Shown: in pieces, positions 8,740 through 18,600 of the stretch
How the letters are laid out: every line of letters starts with the position of its first letter
How positions within the stretch are numbered: the first letter of the stretch is position 1
Origin: DYKG01 sp964596185
Lineage (GTDB): Bacteria; Muiribacteriota; Ozemobacteria; Ozemobacterales; Ozemobacteraceae
Direction: 5' to 3'
DNA length: 64,000 bases
Assembly: GCA_964596185.1 (NCBI GenBank)
Contig: CAZQUE010000012.1
Span: 25,662 to 89,661 of the forward strand
Position numbers and translations under genes: made by a program
The notes under the pieces: model-generated
Seen by the model: only the letters and a program-made list of their open reading frames with translations
Databases searched by the model: none
Told to the model about the DNA's origin: nothing

Positions 8740-10059
8740 ATGCTAAAGTCCGGCAAGGGCAGGCATAACGGTTATAATTTAATATTTGTTCTCGGTTTGA
8801 TTGTGGCTATGGCGAATTCAAATACTTTTTTTAGCCTGCTATCAAATCTCCTTACCAATAATTCCGCGTATGCTGCCGAAGAAACCCATGGTTTGAGTAA
8901 GTCTTCTGTTTTTGGTCGGGTTCAGTTGGCAGAATATTTTTCTAAATTTGCAGTCTGTAAAGAATGCCTGCCGGGTTCAAAATGTCTATCAGTATGTGTT
9001 GTTGGCGAAGTCGTTTATCCTGGTCAATTTGAATTGCCCGAGCCTTCAACTGCTTTAGACGCTTTGTCTTGTGCCGGAGGTGTTGCCCCGAGCGGGTCAT
9101 GTCGAAATATAAAGATCTTTAGGGGGGCATTTTGTCAGGAATACGACCTTTATGATTTTCTGACAGATGGTTCTGATTCCAGTCCTTCTCTTTCTGGCGG
9201 TGAAACAATCGTTGTCGAACCTGTTAAAAGCTTGATAGAGGTGATGGGAATGGTTGCCAGACCCGGTATTTACGAATTGAAGCCAGAAGAAAAAAACCTC
9301 AGCTGGATCTTAAAATTTTCCGGAATTGATAAGGCTGGCAAGGATGAGGTTTTGGTTAACATTTTCAGGTTGTCGGGAGGGAATTATCGACATATTTTTT
9401 CAGAAGAAATTTCTCCTCGAAGCCTTGTTCAGGCCGAGACTCTTCAGTTTCTTCTCGAAGACAATGATAGAATAGAAGTTTCTGAAAAAGATATTCAAAG
9501 CAAGAGTATTGAGATCGAGTTGTCTGGTTGTTTTAAACATCCCGGAAAGATTCAGTCAGATCGGGCGGTAAGGCTTTCTGATTTTGTTTCTTCTACGAAT
9601 CTTACCCCGGACTATGCTCCGGACTACGCCGAGATTCTCAGACCTGATCCGGAGTCGGGAGAATTTAAAGTCTTGAGTTTTTCTGTGGAATCTGTTATTG
9701 AAGGGCATTCTCATGCGGAGATTCTTCTGAAGAACAATGACAGAATAGTCATTTTTTCAAAGGAAGAGCTTGGGATGTTTGCAAAAGTAGCCATTGAACA
9801 AGGTATTCGTGGCAAGCAGATCTTTCAATGGAGAGAAAACCTGCGAATTTCTGATTTGATTGAGATGGCAGGTGGGCTGGAAAAGGGTTCGGGGAAAGTG
9901 GCTGAGCTTATCAGAAAACAGATAGATGGCGGATCGATTCAATCTATATCTGTGATTGTGGATCTGGCTAAAATATGGTCTGGCGACAAAAGACACGATA
10001 TTCATCTAAAGCCTTTTGATATTCTTCTTATCAATGATATCTCAGCTAAAAGCCGATAA
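8740..10059 (+). CDS. Exported protein with four SLBB-type domains
   Basis: About 439 residues. The start is ATG 8740, with AGGAG at 8730-8734; an upstream in-frame TTG (8701) has no such site. A long N-terminal hydrophobic stretch (NLIFVLGLIVAMANSN, then a segment ending SAYAAEE) looks like a Sec signal. Four SLBB units follow: CVVGEVVYPGQFELPEPST, EVMGMVARPGIYELKPEEK, ELSGCFKHPGKIQSDRAVRL and a last one around FQWRENLRISDLIEMAGGLE. SLBB domains line the periplasmic part of polysaccharide export channels (Wza family). No N-terminal Poly_export domain is obvious, so this may be an accessory or ComEA/GfcC-like ligand-binding protein. No polysaccharide synthesis genes lie nearby. A possible -10 box TATACT lies at 8715-8720. 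Confidence 0.75.
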   Translation: MLKSGKGRHNGYNLIFVLGLIVAMANSNTFFSLLSNLLTNNSAYAAEETHGLSKSSVFGRVQLAEYFSKFAVCKECLPGSKCLSVCVVGEVVYPGQFELPEPSTALDALSCAGGVAPSGSCRNIKIFRGAFCQEYDLYDFLTDGSDSSPSLSGGETIVVEPVKSLIEVMGMVARPGIYELKPEEKNLSWILKFSGIDKAGKDEVLVNIFRLSGGNYRHIFSEEISPRSLVQAETLQFLLEDNDRIEVSEKDIQSKSIEIELSGCFKHPGKIQSDRAVRLSDFVSSTNLTPDYAPDYAEILRPDPESGEFKVLSFSVESVIEGHSHAEILLKNNDRIVIFSKEELGMFAKVAIEQGIRGKQIFQWRENLRISDLIEMAGGLEKGSGKVAELIRKQIDGGSIQSISVIVDLAKIWSGDKRHDIHLKPFDILLINDISAKSR

Positions 10060-10063
10060 ACCA

Positions 10064-10085
10064 ATCAAGGCCAGCCTGATTTTTT
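10064..10085 (+). terminator. rho-independent terminator after the SLBB gene
   Basis: ATC-A-AGGC pairs with GCCTGAT (one bulged A) and is followed by a run of six T, five bases after the stop codon. Confidence 0.55.
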
Positions 10086-10164
10086 AGCAAAAACCGCACG
10101 CATGCCAAAGTTTTTTGAATTTCTGAGAAATCCTGCAAAAACCTCAATTGCTTTTTTAGTTAAA

Positions 10165-10833
10165 TCAATTTCGGCTGATAATATTTTTGATTGCCAGGTT
10201 CAGCTTGCTTAAAGACGGGGATACGGCTTGCATATCGCCTCCCTGGCTGGGAAGAACTATGCCGAGCTTCTCTGCTTCAGCTGCTCTTGAAGCCCCTCTG
10301 GATTGCATTCTGGCAAGTGTTTTTGCAAACGGAGAAGAGGAGGTGGTGGTGACTACTTCCTGACTCTCGGGTTCTTTAATTTCTTGTTTTTGAGCTTTTA
10401 CCTGGGTAACGATCGGAGCCGGCGTAGTTTTCTGTTGGCTTCGAACTATGACTTTCTGCGATGTTTTCTTGTAAGGATCGGGTGTGTCGCGGTTTTCTTT
10501 TTTCTCATTCGGATCAGTTTTCCAGCTCATGGAAAACTTTTCTTCTTTTAGTTCAACCGAGCCAGTATTGTTTTGCTCTGTCAGAGATGGCGACTGCTCA
10601 ACGATGATCTTTTGTGCAGCCTTTTCTGGGGTTTTTGTAGGCGGGAGTGGTTCTGGTGGCTCAACAATAGCTACTTTTTCGGATCCGGAATTTTCAACAA
10701 AATAGCTAATTGAATTTCTGGGCACTTTATAAGTTTGATTCTCTGCAAAAAGACTGTAAGGAAACATTATGCAAAAAAGGACATACACGAGTATAAGGCT
10801 TCGCAGTCGGCGAGATTTATGTAAAGACTTCAT
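10165..10833 (-). CDS. Exported P/E/K/T-rich protein of unknown function
   Basis: 222 residues, not recognised. The N-terminus is a basic stretch and a hydrophobic core ending FPYSLFAENQ, a good Sec signal. The middle (residues about 50-150) is low-complexity, rich in Pro, Glu, Lys, Thr and Gln and probably disordered. The last 55 residues are more ordered, with FAKTLARMQSRGASRAAEAE and a helical SLSKLNLAIKNIISRN end that may be the functional part. It has its own promoter (10886-10915) just downstream of the terminator of the giant TPR gene, so it is probably transcribed separately. The composition recalls periplasm-spanning linkers, but no TonB, LysM or PG-binding domain is visible. Confidence 0.65.
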   Translation of the reverse strand: MKSLHKSRRLRSLILVYVLFCIMFPYSLFAENQTYKVPRNSISYFVENSGSEKVAIVEPPEPLPPTKTPEKAAQKIIVEQSPSLTEQNNTGSVELKEEKFSMSWKTDPNEKKENRDTPDPYKKTSQKVIVRSQQKTTPAPIVTQVKAQKQEIKEPESQEVVTTTSSSPFAKTLARMQSRGASRAAEAEKLGIVLPSQGGDMQAVSPSLSKLNLAIKNIISRN

Positions 10834-10885
10834 AATTTTTTGGCTCTCTTGTTAATTCGGTTTTAGCCCTCATCAGGCCTCAAAC

Positions 10886-10915
10886 AGAATAACTTGCTGA
10901 CAAGCTCAAAGTCAA
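10886..10915 (-). promoter_or_regulatory. promoter of the exported P/E/K-rich protein gene
   Basis: Read on the reverse strand: TTGACT (10915-10910), an 18-base spacer, TATTCT (10891-10886). The -35 box is 5/6 and the -10 box 4/6. It lies between the upstream terminator and the ATG at 10833. Confidence 0.45.
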
Positions 10916-10933
10916 TTTACCTAAGAAAACATC

Positions 10934-10990
10934 AAAAAAAAAGCGCCACAAATCTATCACAAGTTTGATAGATTTGTGGCGCTTTTTTTT
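10934..10990 (-). terminator. long-stem terminator at the end of the uppP-ftsK-TPR operon
   Basis: Perfect 18-bp inverted repeat (10942-10959 and 10966-10983, outer bases AGCGCC/GGCGCT) with a six-base loop, flanked by an A-run (10934-10942) and a T-run (10983-10990). The flanks extend the pairing further and make it bidirectional. It lies directly after the stop of the 1535-residue TPR gene. Confidence 0.9.
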
Positions 10991-10993
10991 AAT

Positions 10994-13900
10994 TCAGACT
11001 TCGCCGCGAGAACGCTCGATATGAACCAGAGAGCGCTTGGCATCATTCGCCAGCGGTCCGGTTGGATCAAGCTCAATAACTTTGTTGTATTCCTCGCTCG
11101 CTCGATCATACATGTTTTTAACACGATAAATACTTGCCAGTCTAAAGTGAGCTTCAATATAATTGGGATCAAGTTGTATGGCCTTGCGGTATTCCTGCAT
11201 TGCTTCGTTTTTCATGTTTACATCATAATTTTCGTTGTAAGCTTCGCCCAGCTCATAGTGGGCTCGGGCATTATTATCATCGACCTTCAGTGCTTTTTTG
11301 CAGATAGCAATTGCTTCGTCATACATGCGTTTTCCACTTATCGATTGCTTGCTGTAAACAATTTTCAGACCCCAATACGGCCACAAGTTGTTGGGGTCGC
11401 AGCTGTTGGCTAGTTTGAAATAATAAACAGCTTTTTGTTGCTCCTCTTCGGTGGGAGTAAACCCAGTGCCAAGGGTTATGTAGGCATAGCCCAGGCTGAA
11501 ATTGGCCATGGTTTCTTTGGGGTTGGACTCTGCTCTGGCGTGATAATCCTTTAGCAAAGCAGCAAGTTGTTTTTCTTTATCTTCGTTTTTGCTATGCATT
11601 TCCTTGTAGATATCGATCAACTTCATATGGTAATCACCGTTGTTAGGCTGAAGTTCCAGGAGTTGGCGTATCTCAGACAAGGCTTCCTCATATCGTTGCT
11701 GGGCAAGATAAAGTTCCGAGAGCTTGGTGTGTACATAAATGCTTTCGGGATCCTTTTCAAGAATGGCCTTGTAAGTTTGTTCTACTTCGGCAATGAGATT
11801 GCGGCGGAAATAAACTTTTGCCAGTTCCGTCATCGCAAAAACATTCCCCTGGTCGAGCTCAAGCACTTTTTGGAAGCATTCGATCGACTGGGTAATGGCA
11901 CTCTCTTCGTCAATTGAATTATCAAGGCCTTTGGAAACAAACAAGCCCAGTTCGAGCCAGTCGCAAGGGTTAGAGCCTTGCGTTACCGCCTGACGTATTT
12001 CAGAGTTCATATCTGAAAGTTCTTCTGGCGATGAGAAATTGTTCAAAGCTTTGAATTTCAGTTGAGTGATAAGGTTTATGCGGATGTCGACATCGTTGGG
12101 GAAGTATTGCTTGGCCAGTTTAAGAGATTCGACCGCTTCGACAATCTTTCCTTTTCTGATGTTCAAATCGCCAAGGCGCACGGCAATATCTTTGTATTTG
12201 GCGGTTTTGTCCAGATCCAGAGCCTGTTCATATTCAAAAGAAGCTTCGTCAAACATGTTTTTTGATTCGTAAAGCAGTCCAAGTTTGTATCTGGCATCGA
12301 GATTATGATTATCTAGATCAATAATGCTGTCATAGTGCATGATTGCAGTGTCGATGTCACCTTCTTTTTCTGCTTCTTCAGCTTTTGCAAAGGCTTCGTC
12401 GATTTCCTGGGATCTTTGAGAGGCAGAAAGGTTGGCAAAGAAATCTGTAGCTGTCGAGTTTCCTGCATCAAGATCAAGAACCTTTTGAAACCACACTCTG
12501 GCTGTTTCAAGATCGCCCTTTTCTCGATAGAGAATTCCAAGTTGCAGTACTGGCTCAAGCTCATTTGGAACAACCTGGTTCGCAGCTTCAAATTTCTCTA
12601 TCGCTTCGTCGACCCAGCCTTTTTCCTGGAAAATCTGCCCAAGCATGAATAAACCATGGAAATGGGTGGGATGCATGCCTAGAAGCTCTTGAAGCTCTAT
12701 CGAAGCTTCGTCGGGTTGTTCGGTTTTGAGGAAAATTTGTGCCAGAGAAATGTATACTTCAGCCTGTTCGGGATCAATTTCTTTTGCTTTCTGGATTGAA
12801 TTCAGCGCCGTGTCATATTGTTCAAGGCTTATCTGCAGATTTCCCAGTTCATACCAGGCGACCTGGTTATTGGGCTGAATTTCGATTACCTTTTCATATT
12901 CCATGATGGCGTTTTTGAACATTCCACGTTCGCTGAAAATTCTCGCCTGTTTAATGCCTTCTTCTGCCTGGGCACCAGTTTTCACGTTCATTAAAGCATT
13001 CTGGTATTCTTTTGCTTTCGCGTGTAATGGATCAAGCTGAAGAACCGCATTGAACTCTCTAAGTGAATTATCCACCTGGTTAAGCTCATAAAGAGCAGAG
13101 CCGTAAGCAAACCTTGCATCGATACATTTTTCGTCAATTTTAATCGCATGTTTGAGTTCATTCAATCCGTTTTCAATCATGCTGTTATCATTGTATGCCT
13201 TACCCATGTTCAAATAAATCTTGCCAAGTTCGACATGGGCAACAGGATTATCGGGAAATTCGGCTACGATGTCTTTAAATGCCATGGTTGCCTGATCGAT
13301 CATATTGCTGATCGAATAAATCTTGCCAAGCTGAACTCTTGCTTCAACATTACCAGGGTTCTGAGTAATGATGTTTTTTAGCTCCAAGATTGCCATTTCG
13401 TGGTCGCCTGCTCCGGCGTAGGCTTCGGAAATCATTGCTGCAATAGTGGTGTTATCAGGATTCATTTGTCTGGCTTCCTGAAGGATTTCTATGACTTTTG
13501 CGAATTCCTGACAGCTAAGATAGATGTTACCGATTTCCAAGGTAATATTTAGTTCCTGCGGAGCTACCATTCTTGCCTGGCTAAGAATCTCAAGAGCTTC
13601 ATTGAACATCTTTTGACTCTGGTAAATTTTGGAAATCTTCAAATACAAATCAATGTTTTCAGGGGTTTTTTGGCGCAAGGCTTCAAGTTCATTGAGAGCT
13701 TCCTGATGCAAATTCTGCACGAGAAAAATGTCAATGAGCCGTTTGGTAACTTCTTCTGAGCCACCTGAGGCTTCTCGAGCCTGTTCAAGGTAACCAAGAC
13801 CTTCTTCACGGTTGCCGTTTTGAATGAGCAGACTTCCGAGTTCAAGAAGAAGTATTGGTTCTGAAGCTCCAAGATTAATAGCTTGTTTGATCGAAGAAAT

Positions 13901-15601
13901 CTGGTCATGGGTTCGACCAAGCTTTTTGAAAATTTCTCCCAGGCCAATATGAGCCTCAAGGTTGTCAGGGTTTCTGGAGATTATTGCCTGATAGGAACGA
14001 ATGGCCTCATCATGCATATTTCTTTGCTTGTAGATTTCGACAAGAGTTGCATGTGGAGCAATGTCTTCAGGGTTAAGTTGTATAGCCTGTTGCAATGAAG
14101 TTACGGCTTCGTTGATAAAACCAAGCCGCATGTAGATGTCGCCTAATTTGCTCAGCCATTCTGCCGAAGGGCTTATCTGATTCAGGCGCACCAGAGTGTT
14201 GATTGCTTCGCGCTCCTTGCCTGCTTTAATCTGTAGATCCTGTAGATCTGAGAGCAATTCTATATTGGAATGATCAGTTTCGAGAAGGGTTTGAATTGCT
14301 TCAATTTCTTCGTTGATCATACCCTTGCTGCGGTAAATCATTCGCAGCTCCCCTTTGATGTCAGACCTGGTCGGATCAAGCTCCAGCACTCTTGCATAGT
14401 ATGAGTTGGCTTCTTCGATCAGCCCTTTTTCTGCGGAGGCTCGGGCCATTATCAGCGCCAGGTCGGCGTCGTCAGGCTGACTTATGCTGAGAGCTTCAAG
14501 GGCTTCATAGCAGCTTAATGGATCCCCTCCAGCCTGGACAATTGCATACAATTGTTCAAGAATCTCATAATCTTCAGGATTTGCTTCAAGTGCGTTTAGA
14601 TAACTTTTTATCGCTTTTTCGAGCTCGCCGCTCGCGGCATATGAAGCAGCAAGGCTTTTCATTACCTCAAATGATGAGGTGTCCTGCTCGGCAATAGCTT
14701 CATATTCTTTTACCTGAAGCTCATATTCGCCTTTTTCTCCGTAAAGACTTGCCAGTTCGTATCTTATTTCCAGCCAATCAGGCTTTAATTGTCTGATTTG
14801 CTCAAACTCCAGTAGGGCTTCGTCATTCATGCCAAGGCGCTGAAAGAGTTTTCCGCAACGGTAATATAACTCAACATTGTTTTGGTCAAGTTCTTTAACC
14901 GCCTGGTATTTTTCCAGGGCTTCTTCAAGCTTGCCTCTGGCTTCAAGATCTTTGCCGATTCTAAAATGGACTTCTGAGTTGTTTGGATCAAGGTACTCGG
15001 CCTTCTTGTATTCCATTATCGAATCATTGTATTGTCCATTGAATTCGTATGCTTCGCCAAGCTCGAAATGCAGTTTGGCATTTTCTGGGTCGTTTTCAAT
15101 GGCTTTCAGGTACATATCGATTGCACCTTGAATGTTGTTGCGGGTAATATTCAGCCTTGCCAATTCAATAATAGCCTTGGAAAACTTCGGATCCAGGGTA
15201 ATTGCTCTATTAAAACGCTCTTCAGCTTTTTCGATGGCATTGCGTTGCAGATGAAGCTGTCCAAGGTCGAATTGAAGTTCTTTGCTGTCAGGCGCAAGCT
15301 CTATGGCCTTTTCATAGATATCAATGGCGCGGCTTGTGTTTCCACTGGCCAAAAGAAGAGAGCCAAGAGAATTCAAGGCTGCGGCATCTTCAGGCGAAAG
15401 CTCGATGATTTTTTCCAGGTTACTTATCGCTTCCTGCTGCTTGCCAGTTTTTTGTTGGCAATCGGCCAGAAGTTTCAATGCCGGAACAAAGTCCGGTTTT
15501 TCCTTCAGGACTTTTTCAAATGTGTTGCTGGCTTTTTCGTAATTTTCAAGTTCGTAGTATGTCTGCCCTTTTTCCAGAAGGATTTCCCAGCGGTTAATCA
15601 T
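10994..15601 (-). CDS. Giant TPR-repeat protein, 1535 residues
   Basis: Almost the whole chain is end-to-end tetratricopeptide repeats of about 34 residues (pattern A-x-x-x-L-G-x-x-Y then A-x-x-x-F/Y then P), roughly 40 or more copies. No catalytic domain, signal peptide or membrane helix is visible, so it is presumably a cytoplasmic superhelical scaffold. The start is ATG 15601 with AAGGAGA (15609-15615) seven bases upstream. A short region near residues 1090-1110 (ASQRSQEIDEAFAKAEEAE) interrupts the regular pattern. It is last in the uppP-ftsK-TPR-TPR operon, 60 bases after its larger paralogue, and is followed by a long-stem terminator. Partner unknown; the position behind ftsK suggests division, envelope or polymer-assembly scaffolding, which is inference. 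Confidence 0.88.
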   Translation of the reverse strand: MINRWEILLEKGQTYYELENYEKASNTFEKVLKEKPDFVPALKLLADCQQKTGKQQEAISNLEKIIELSPEDAAALNSLGSLLLASGNTSRAIDIYEKAIELAPDSKELQFDLGQLHLQRNAIEKAEERFNRAITLDPKFSKAIIELARLNITRNNIQGAIDMYLKAIENDPENAKLHFELGEAYEFNGQYNDSIMEYKKAEYLDPNNSEVHFRIGKDLEARGKLEEALEKYQAVKELDQNNVELYYRCGKLFQRLGMNDEALLEFEQIRQLKPDWLEIRYELASLYGEKGEYELQVKEYEAIAEQDTSSFEVMKSLAASYAASGELEKAIKSYLNALEANPEDYEILEQLYAIVQAGGDPLSCYEALEALSISQPDDADLALIMARASAEKGLIEEANSYYARVLELDPTRSDIKGELRMIYRSKGMINEEIEAIQTLLETDHSNIELLSDLQDLQIKAGKEREAINTLVRLNQISPSAEWLSKLGDIYMRLGFINEAVTSLQQAIQLNPEDIAPHATLVEIYKQRNMHDEAIRSYQAIISRNPDNLEAHIGLGEIFKKLGRTHDQISSIKQAINLGASEPILLLELGSLLIQNGNREEGLGYLEQAREASGGSEEVTKRLIDIFLVQNLHQEALNELEALRQKTPENIDLYLKISKIYQSQKMFNEALEILSQARMVAPQELNITLEIGNIYLSCQEFAKVIEILQEARQMNPDNTTIAAMISEAYAGAGDHEMAILELKNIITQNPGNVEARVQLGKIYSISNMIDQATMAFKDIVAEFPDNPVAHVELGKIYLNMGKAYNDNSMIENGLNELKHAIKIDEKCIDARFAYGSALYELNQVDNSLREFNAVLQLDPLHAKAKEYQNALMNVKTGAQAEEGIKQARIFSERGMFKNAIMEYEKVIEIQPNNQVAWYELGNLQISLEQYDTALNSIQKAKEIDPEQAEVYISLAQIFLKTEQPDEASIELQELLGMHPTHFHGLFMLGQIFQEKGWVDEAIEKFEAANQVVPNELEPVLQLGILYREKGDLETARVWFQKVLDLDAGNSTATDFFANLSASQRSQEIDEAFAKAEEAEKEGDIDTAIMHYDSIIDLDNHNLDARYKLGLLYESKNMFDEASFEYEQALDLDKTAKYKDIAVRLGDLNIRKGKIVEAVESLKLAKQYFPNDVDIRINLITQLKFKALNNFSSPEELSDMNSEIRQAVTQGSNPCDWLELGLFVSKGLDNSIDEESAITQSIECFQKVLELDQGNVFAMTELAKVYFRRNLIAEVEQTYKAILEKDPESIYVHTKLSELYLAQQRYEEALSEIRQLLELQPNNGDYHMKLIDIYKEMHSKNEDKEKQLAALLKDYHARAESNPKETMANFSLGYAYITLGTGFTPTEEEQQKAVYYFKLANSCDPNNLWPYWGLKIVYSKQSISGKRMYDEAIAICKKALKVDDNNARAHYELGEAYNENYDVNMKNEAMQEYRKAIQLDPNYIEAHFRLASIYRVKNMYDRASEEYNKVIELDPTGPLANDAKRSLVHIERSRGEV

Positions 15602-15661
15602 TAAGCTGTCTCCTTAGCTGCTTATCAGTTTCTATTTTTACTTTCTGATTGAGGAAAAGCA

Positions 15662-18600
15662 TCAGTCTTCCTCTTCTTCTTCCATTAATTGATCGGCTTT
15701 CTCAAATGCTTTTACAGCTTCTTCATTGCGTCCAAGGCCTCTGTAGACCTTTCCAAGCAGGAAGTATACATCGTAGCCGGCTTCATCGAGCTCGGCAGCC
15801 TTTTTCAGCTCTGTGAGAGCTTCTTCGTATGCTTCTTTTTCAAGATAATCCGCGCCAACCTTGAGCAGGATCTCATAATTTTCGTCAAGCTGGTTCTTTG
15901 CCTGTCTGAAGGCATCAGCAGCCCGTTCTCTGTTGTTAAGGCCTTCGAATGCTTTGCCCAGACAGAAGAAAGCTTCGCCATTTTCTGGCGTGATCTGGGT
16001 CGCTTTTTCCAGGCTATCTGCTGCTTCTGCCAGCATACCATTGTCCAGATAAAGCTTGCCCAGTTCAAAATACACTTCTGAATGATTAGAATCAAGATTT
16101 ATTACTTTCTTGAATTCATCAATGGCTTCGCTGACTTTCAAAAGCTTGTAATAGGCCTTGCCCAGTTCAAAGTGAGCTCTGCTGTTGGTCGGATAACGAT
16201 TGATCGCTTTCTTGTAAAGCTTGACCATCTTGTCGTAATTTTGATTTTCCCAGAAAATGCTGCCTAGAGCATAGATGCATTCAATGAGATTTTCATTTAG
16301 GTTTAGAGCCTGTTCATAATTGCTGGCCGCTTCACTTTGATTACCCTGATGACGATAGGCTTCGCCAAGCTCGAAAAAGAACAGGGCGTTTTTGGGGGCT
16401 GCTTCAACGGCCTTTGAATATAGCTCTATCATGCCGGCATAGTTCTCTGTCTGCTTGTATTTTGCGCCGAGTCGGTAAATGATGTTTAAGTCGCCCGGTC
16501 GATATTCAAGAGCCCTTTCAAAGGCGTTTATGGCCCCTTTGGAATCATCGAGGTTTTCGCAAGCCTCTCCAAGTTCTTTGTAGACCTGGTAATTATCAGC
16601 CTCAAGCTCAATAGCTTTTTCAAACAGTTCCTTGGCTTTTCCCCATTCTTCAAAGGCAGCATGGATTGCACCAAGCTTCTGATATACATCAACGTAGTCT
16701 TCCTGTAACTCGAGGGCTGTTGTGAACATCTGCATCGAATCCTGAAGCTCATTGCGTTGATAGAAAATGTCTCCCAGTTCATAGTAGATGACTGCATTTT
16801 CGTGGTCAAGATGAATGGATTTTCTGAATTCATCAATCGCTTCATCGATTTTGCCAATGTCGCGCAAGTGACGCCCCAATTCAAGGTGCGCTCTTTTGTG
16901 CTCAGGTGCAAGGCCAATAACAGTTTTGAATTCGCTGATAGCGTTGTCGTTCTGTCCCTGGGTTGAATAAATGATACCCAGTTCGAAATGGGCTGAAGAA
17001 TTGCGTGGATCAAGCTGAATTACCTTGCGGTATGCTTCAACTGCTTCATCGATAATTCCCTGGCTCGCATAGGCTTTTGCAAGTTCAATATTAACCAGAA
17101 TATTTTCTGGTTCATATCGCAGCGCTTCTTTGAATTCGCCGATTGCTTTATCAACGCGTCCCTTGTTGATGTATGCCATAGCCAGTTCTCGATGCGGAAT
17201 CGGATTACTGCCATCGAGGTCGATAGCTCTGGAAAATTTGTCGATGGCGAAGTCGAGATTGCCCTGTTTGCGGTGGATCAGGCCTATTTGCGTTACTATT
17301 TCTGCGTTGTTGGGTTCATGTTGCAGCGCGGCTTCAAATTCACGCAGGGCATCGGTCAGGCGATTGAGGTGATCATAAACTTTACCCAACTCAAGATGAA
17401 TGATCGAATTCTGCGGGTCTGTCTCGAAGACTCTATTATAGAATTTGGCTGCGTCTTCCCATTTTTCCAGTGAAGCGTATATCTTGCCAAGGCGTATCAG
17501 GGCGTCGGTTCTTTCTTCGTTTATTTCTGCAACCTTGAGGTATTCGTCGAGAGCTTTTTCGAGCTGGCCACAATGGTAATAGGTCTCTGCGAGGCGGAAG
17601 CGGGCAGAATGATTTTGCGGATCCATCTCTACCAATCTGCGATAGCAGTTTCCCGCTTCGGGATATTGCTCTGAAATATAGTAAAGATCACCAAGATTTG
17701 TCAGTGCTTCAGTTAGTGATGGGTCTATTTCAAGTGCAAATTTGAATTCTTCCATTGCTGCGGCAGTTCTTTCAAGATCAAGGAAAACGTTGGCAAGCTC
17801 AACATGTGCTTGCGGCGCCTTTGGTCTGATTCTAATCGCATTACGGTAAGAATCGACAGATTTGTCGAGTGCATGGTGGTGATGATATATTCTTCCGAGC
17901 TCAAGATGTGCCTCAAAAATATCCGGACGGATATCGACGACGGTGTGTAGAGCATCCAAGGCTTTATCGTGAAGATCGCGAATGATATAAATCTTGGCCA
18001 GGGCCATCTGTGCTTCAACGTGATCAGGTTTGATTGCGACGACTTTTCGATATTCGTCTTCAGCTTTATATATTTGATTGGTTGCTTCGTACAGGTGGGC
18101 GAGACATTCGTGGGCCTGAAGATTTTCAGGAGCTATTTCAATGGCTCTCAGATATTCATCTTCGGCGTCATTATGCCTGTCAAGCATTTCAAGAGTTTTT
18201 GCATATTCAATGATTGCTTCAACGTAGTTTGCATCTTGATCAAGAATCTTTTCAAGTATACTGCAGGCTTCTGTCCAATTTGATGTGTCGATGTAGAGTT
18301 TTGCCAGATCAAACTGAACCCGGCTCGGATTTTCGGAAAGGCTTATGGCCTGATTGAATTCTTCGATTGCCTGTTGAAATTTATTGCCACGATGGAAGAT
18401 TCTGCCCAGATAATAATGGGATTCAACATTGTTCTGGTCAAGCTCTATTACTCGGCTGAAGCGTATTTTAGCGATTTCGTCCTGATGCTCGTCAAAACAA
18501 ATCTGGCCGATTGCGAAATGGGCTTCGGTGTAGTCTATGTCTAACTCAATTGCTTTTCTGAGGTTTGCGAGAGCTTTTTCGTTCTCGTTGATTGCTTTGT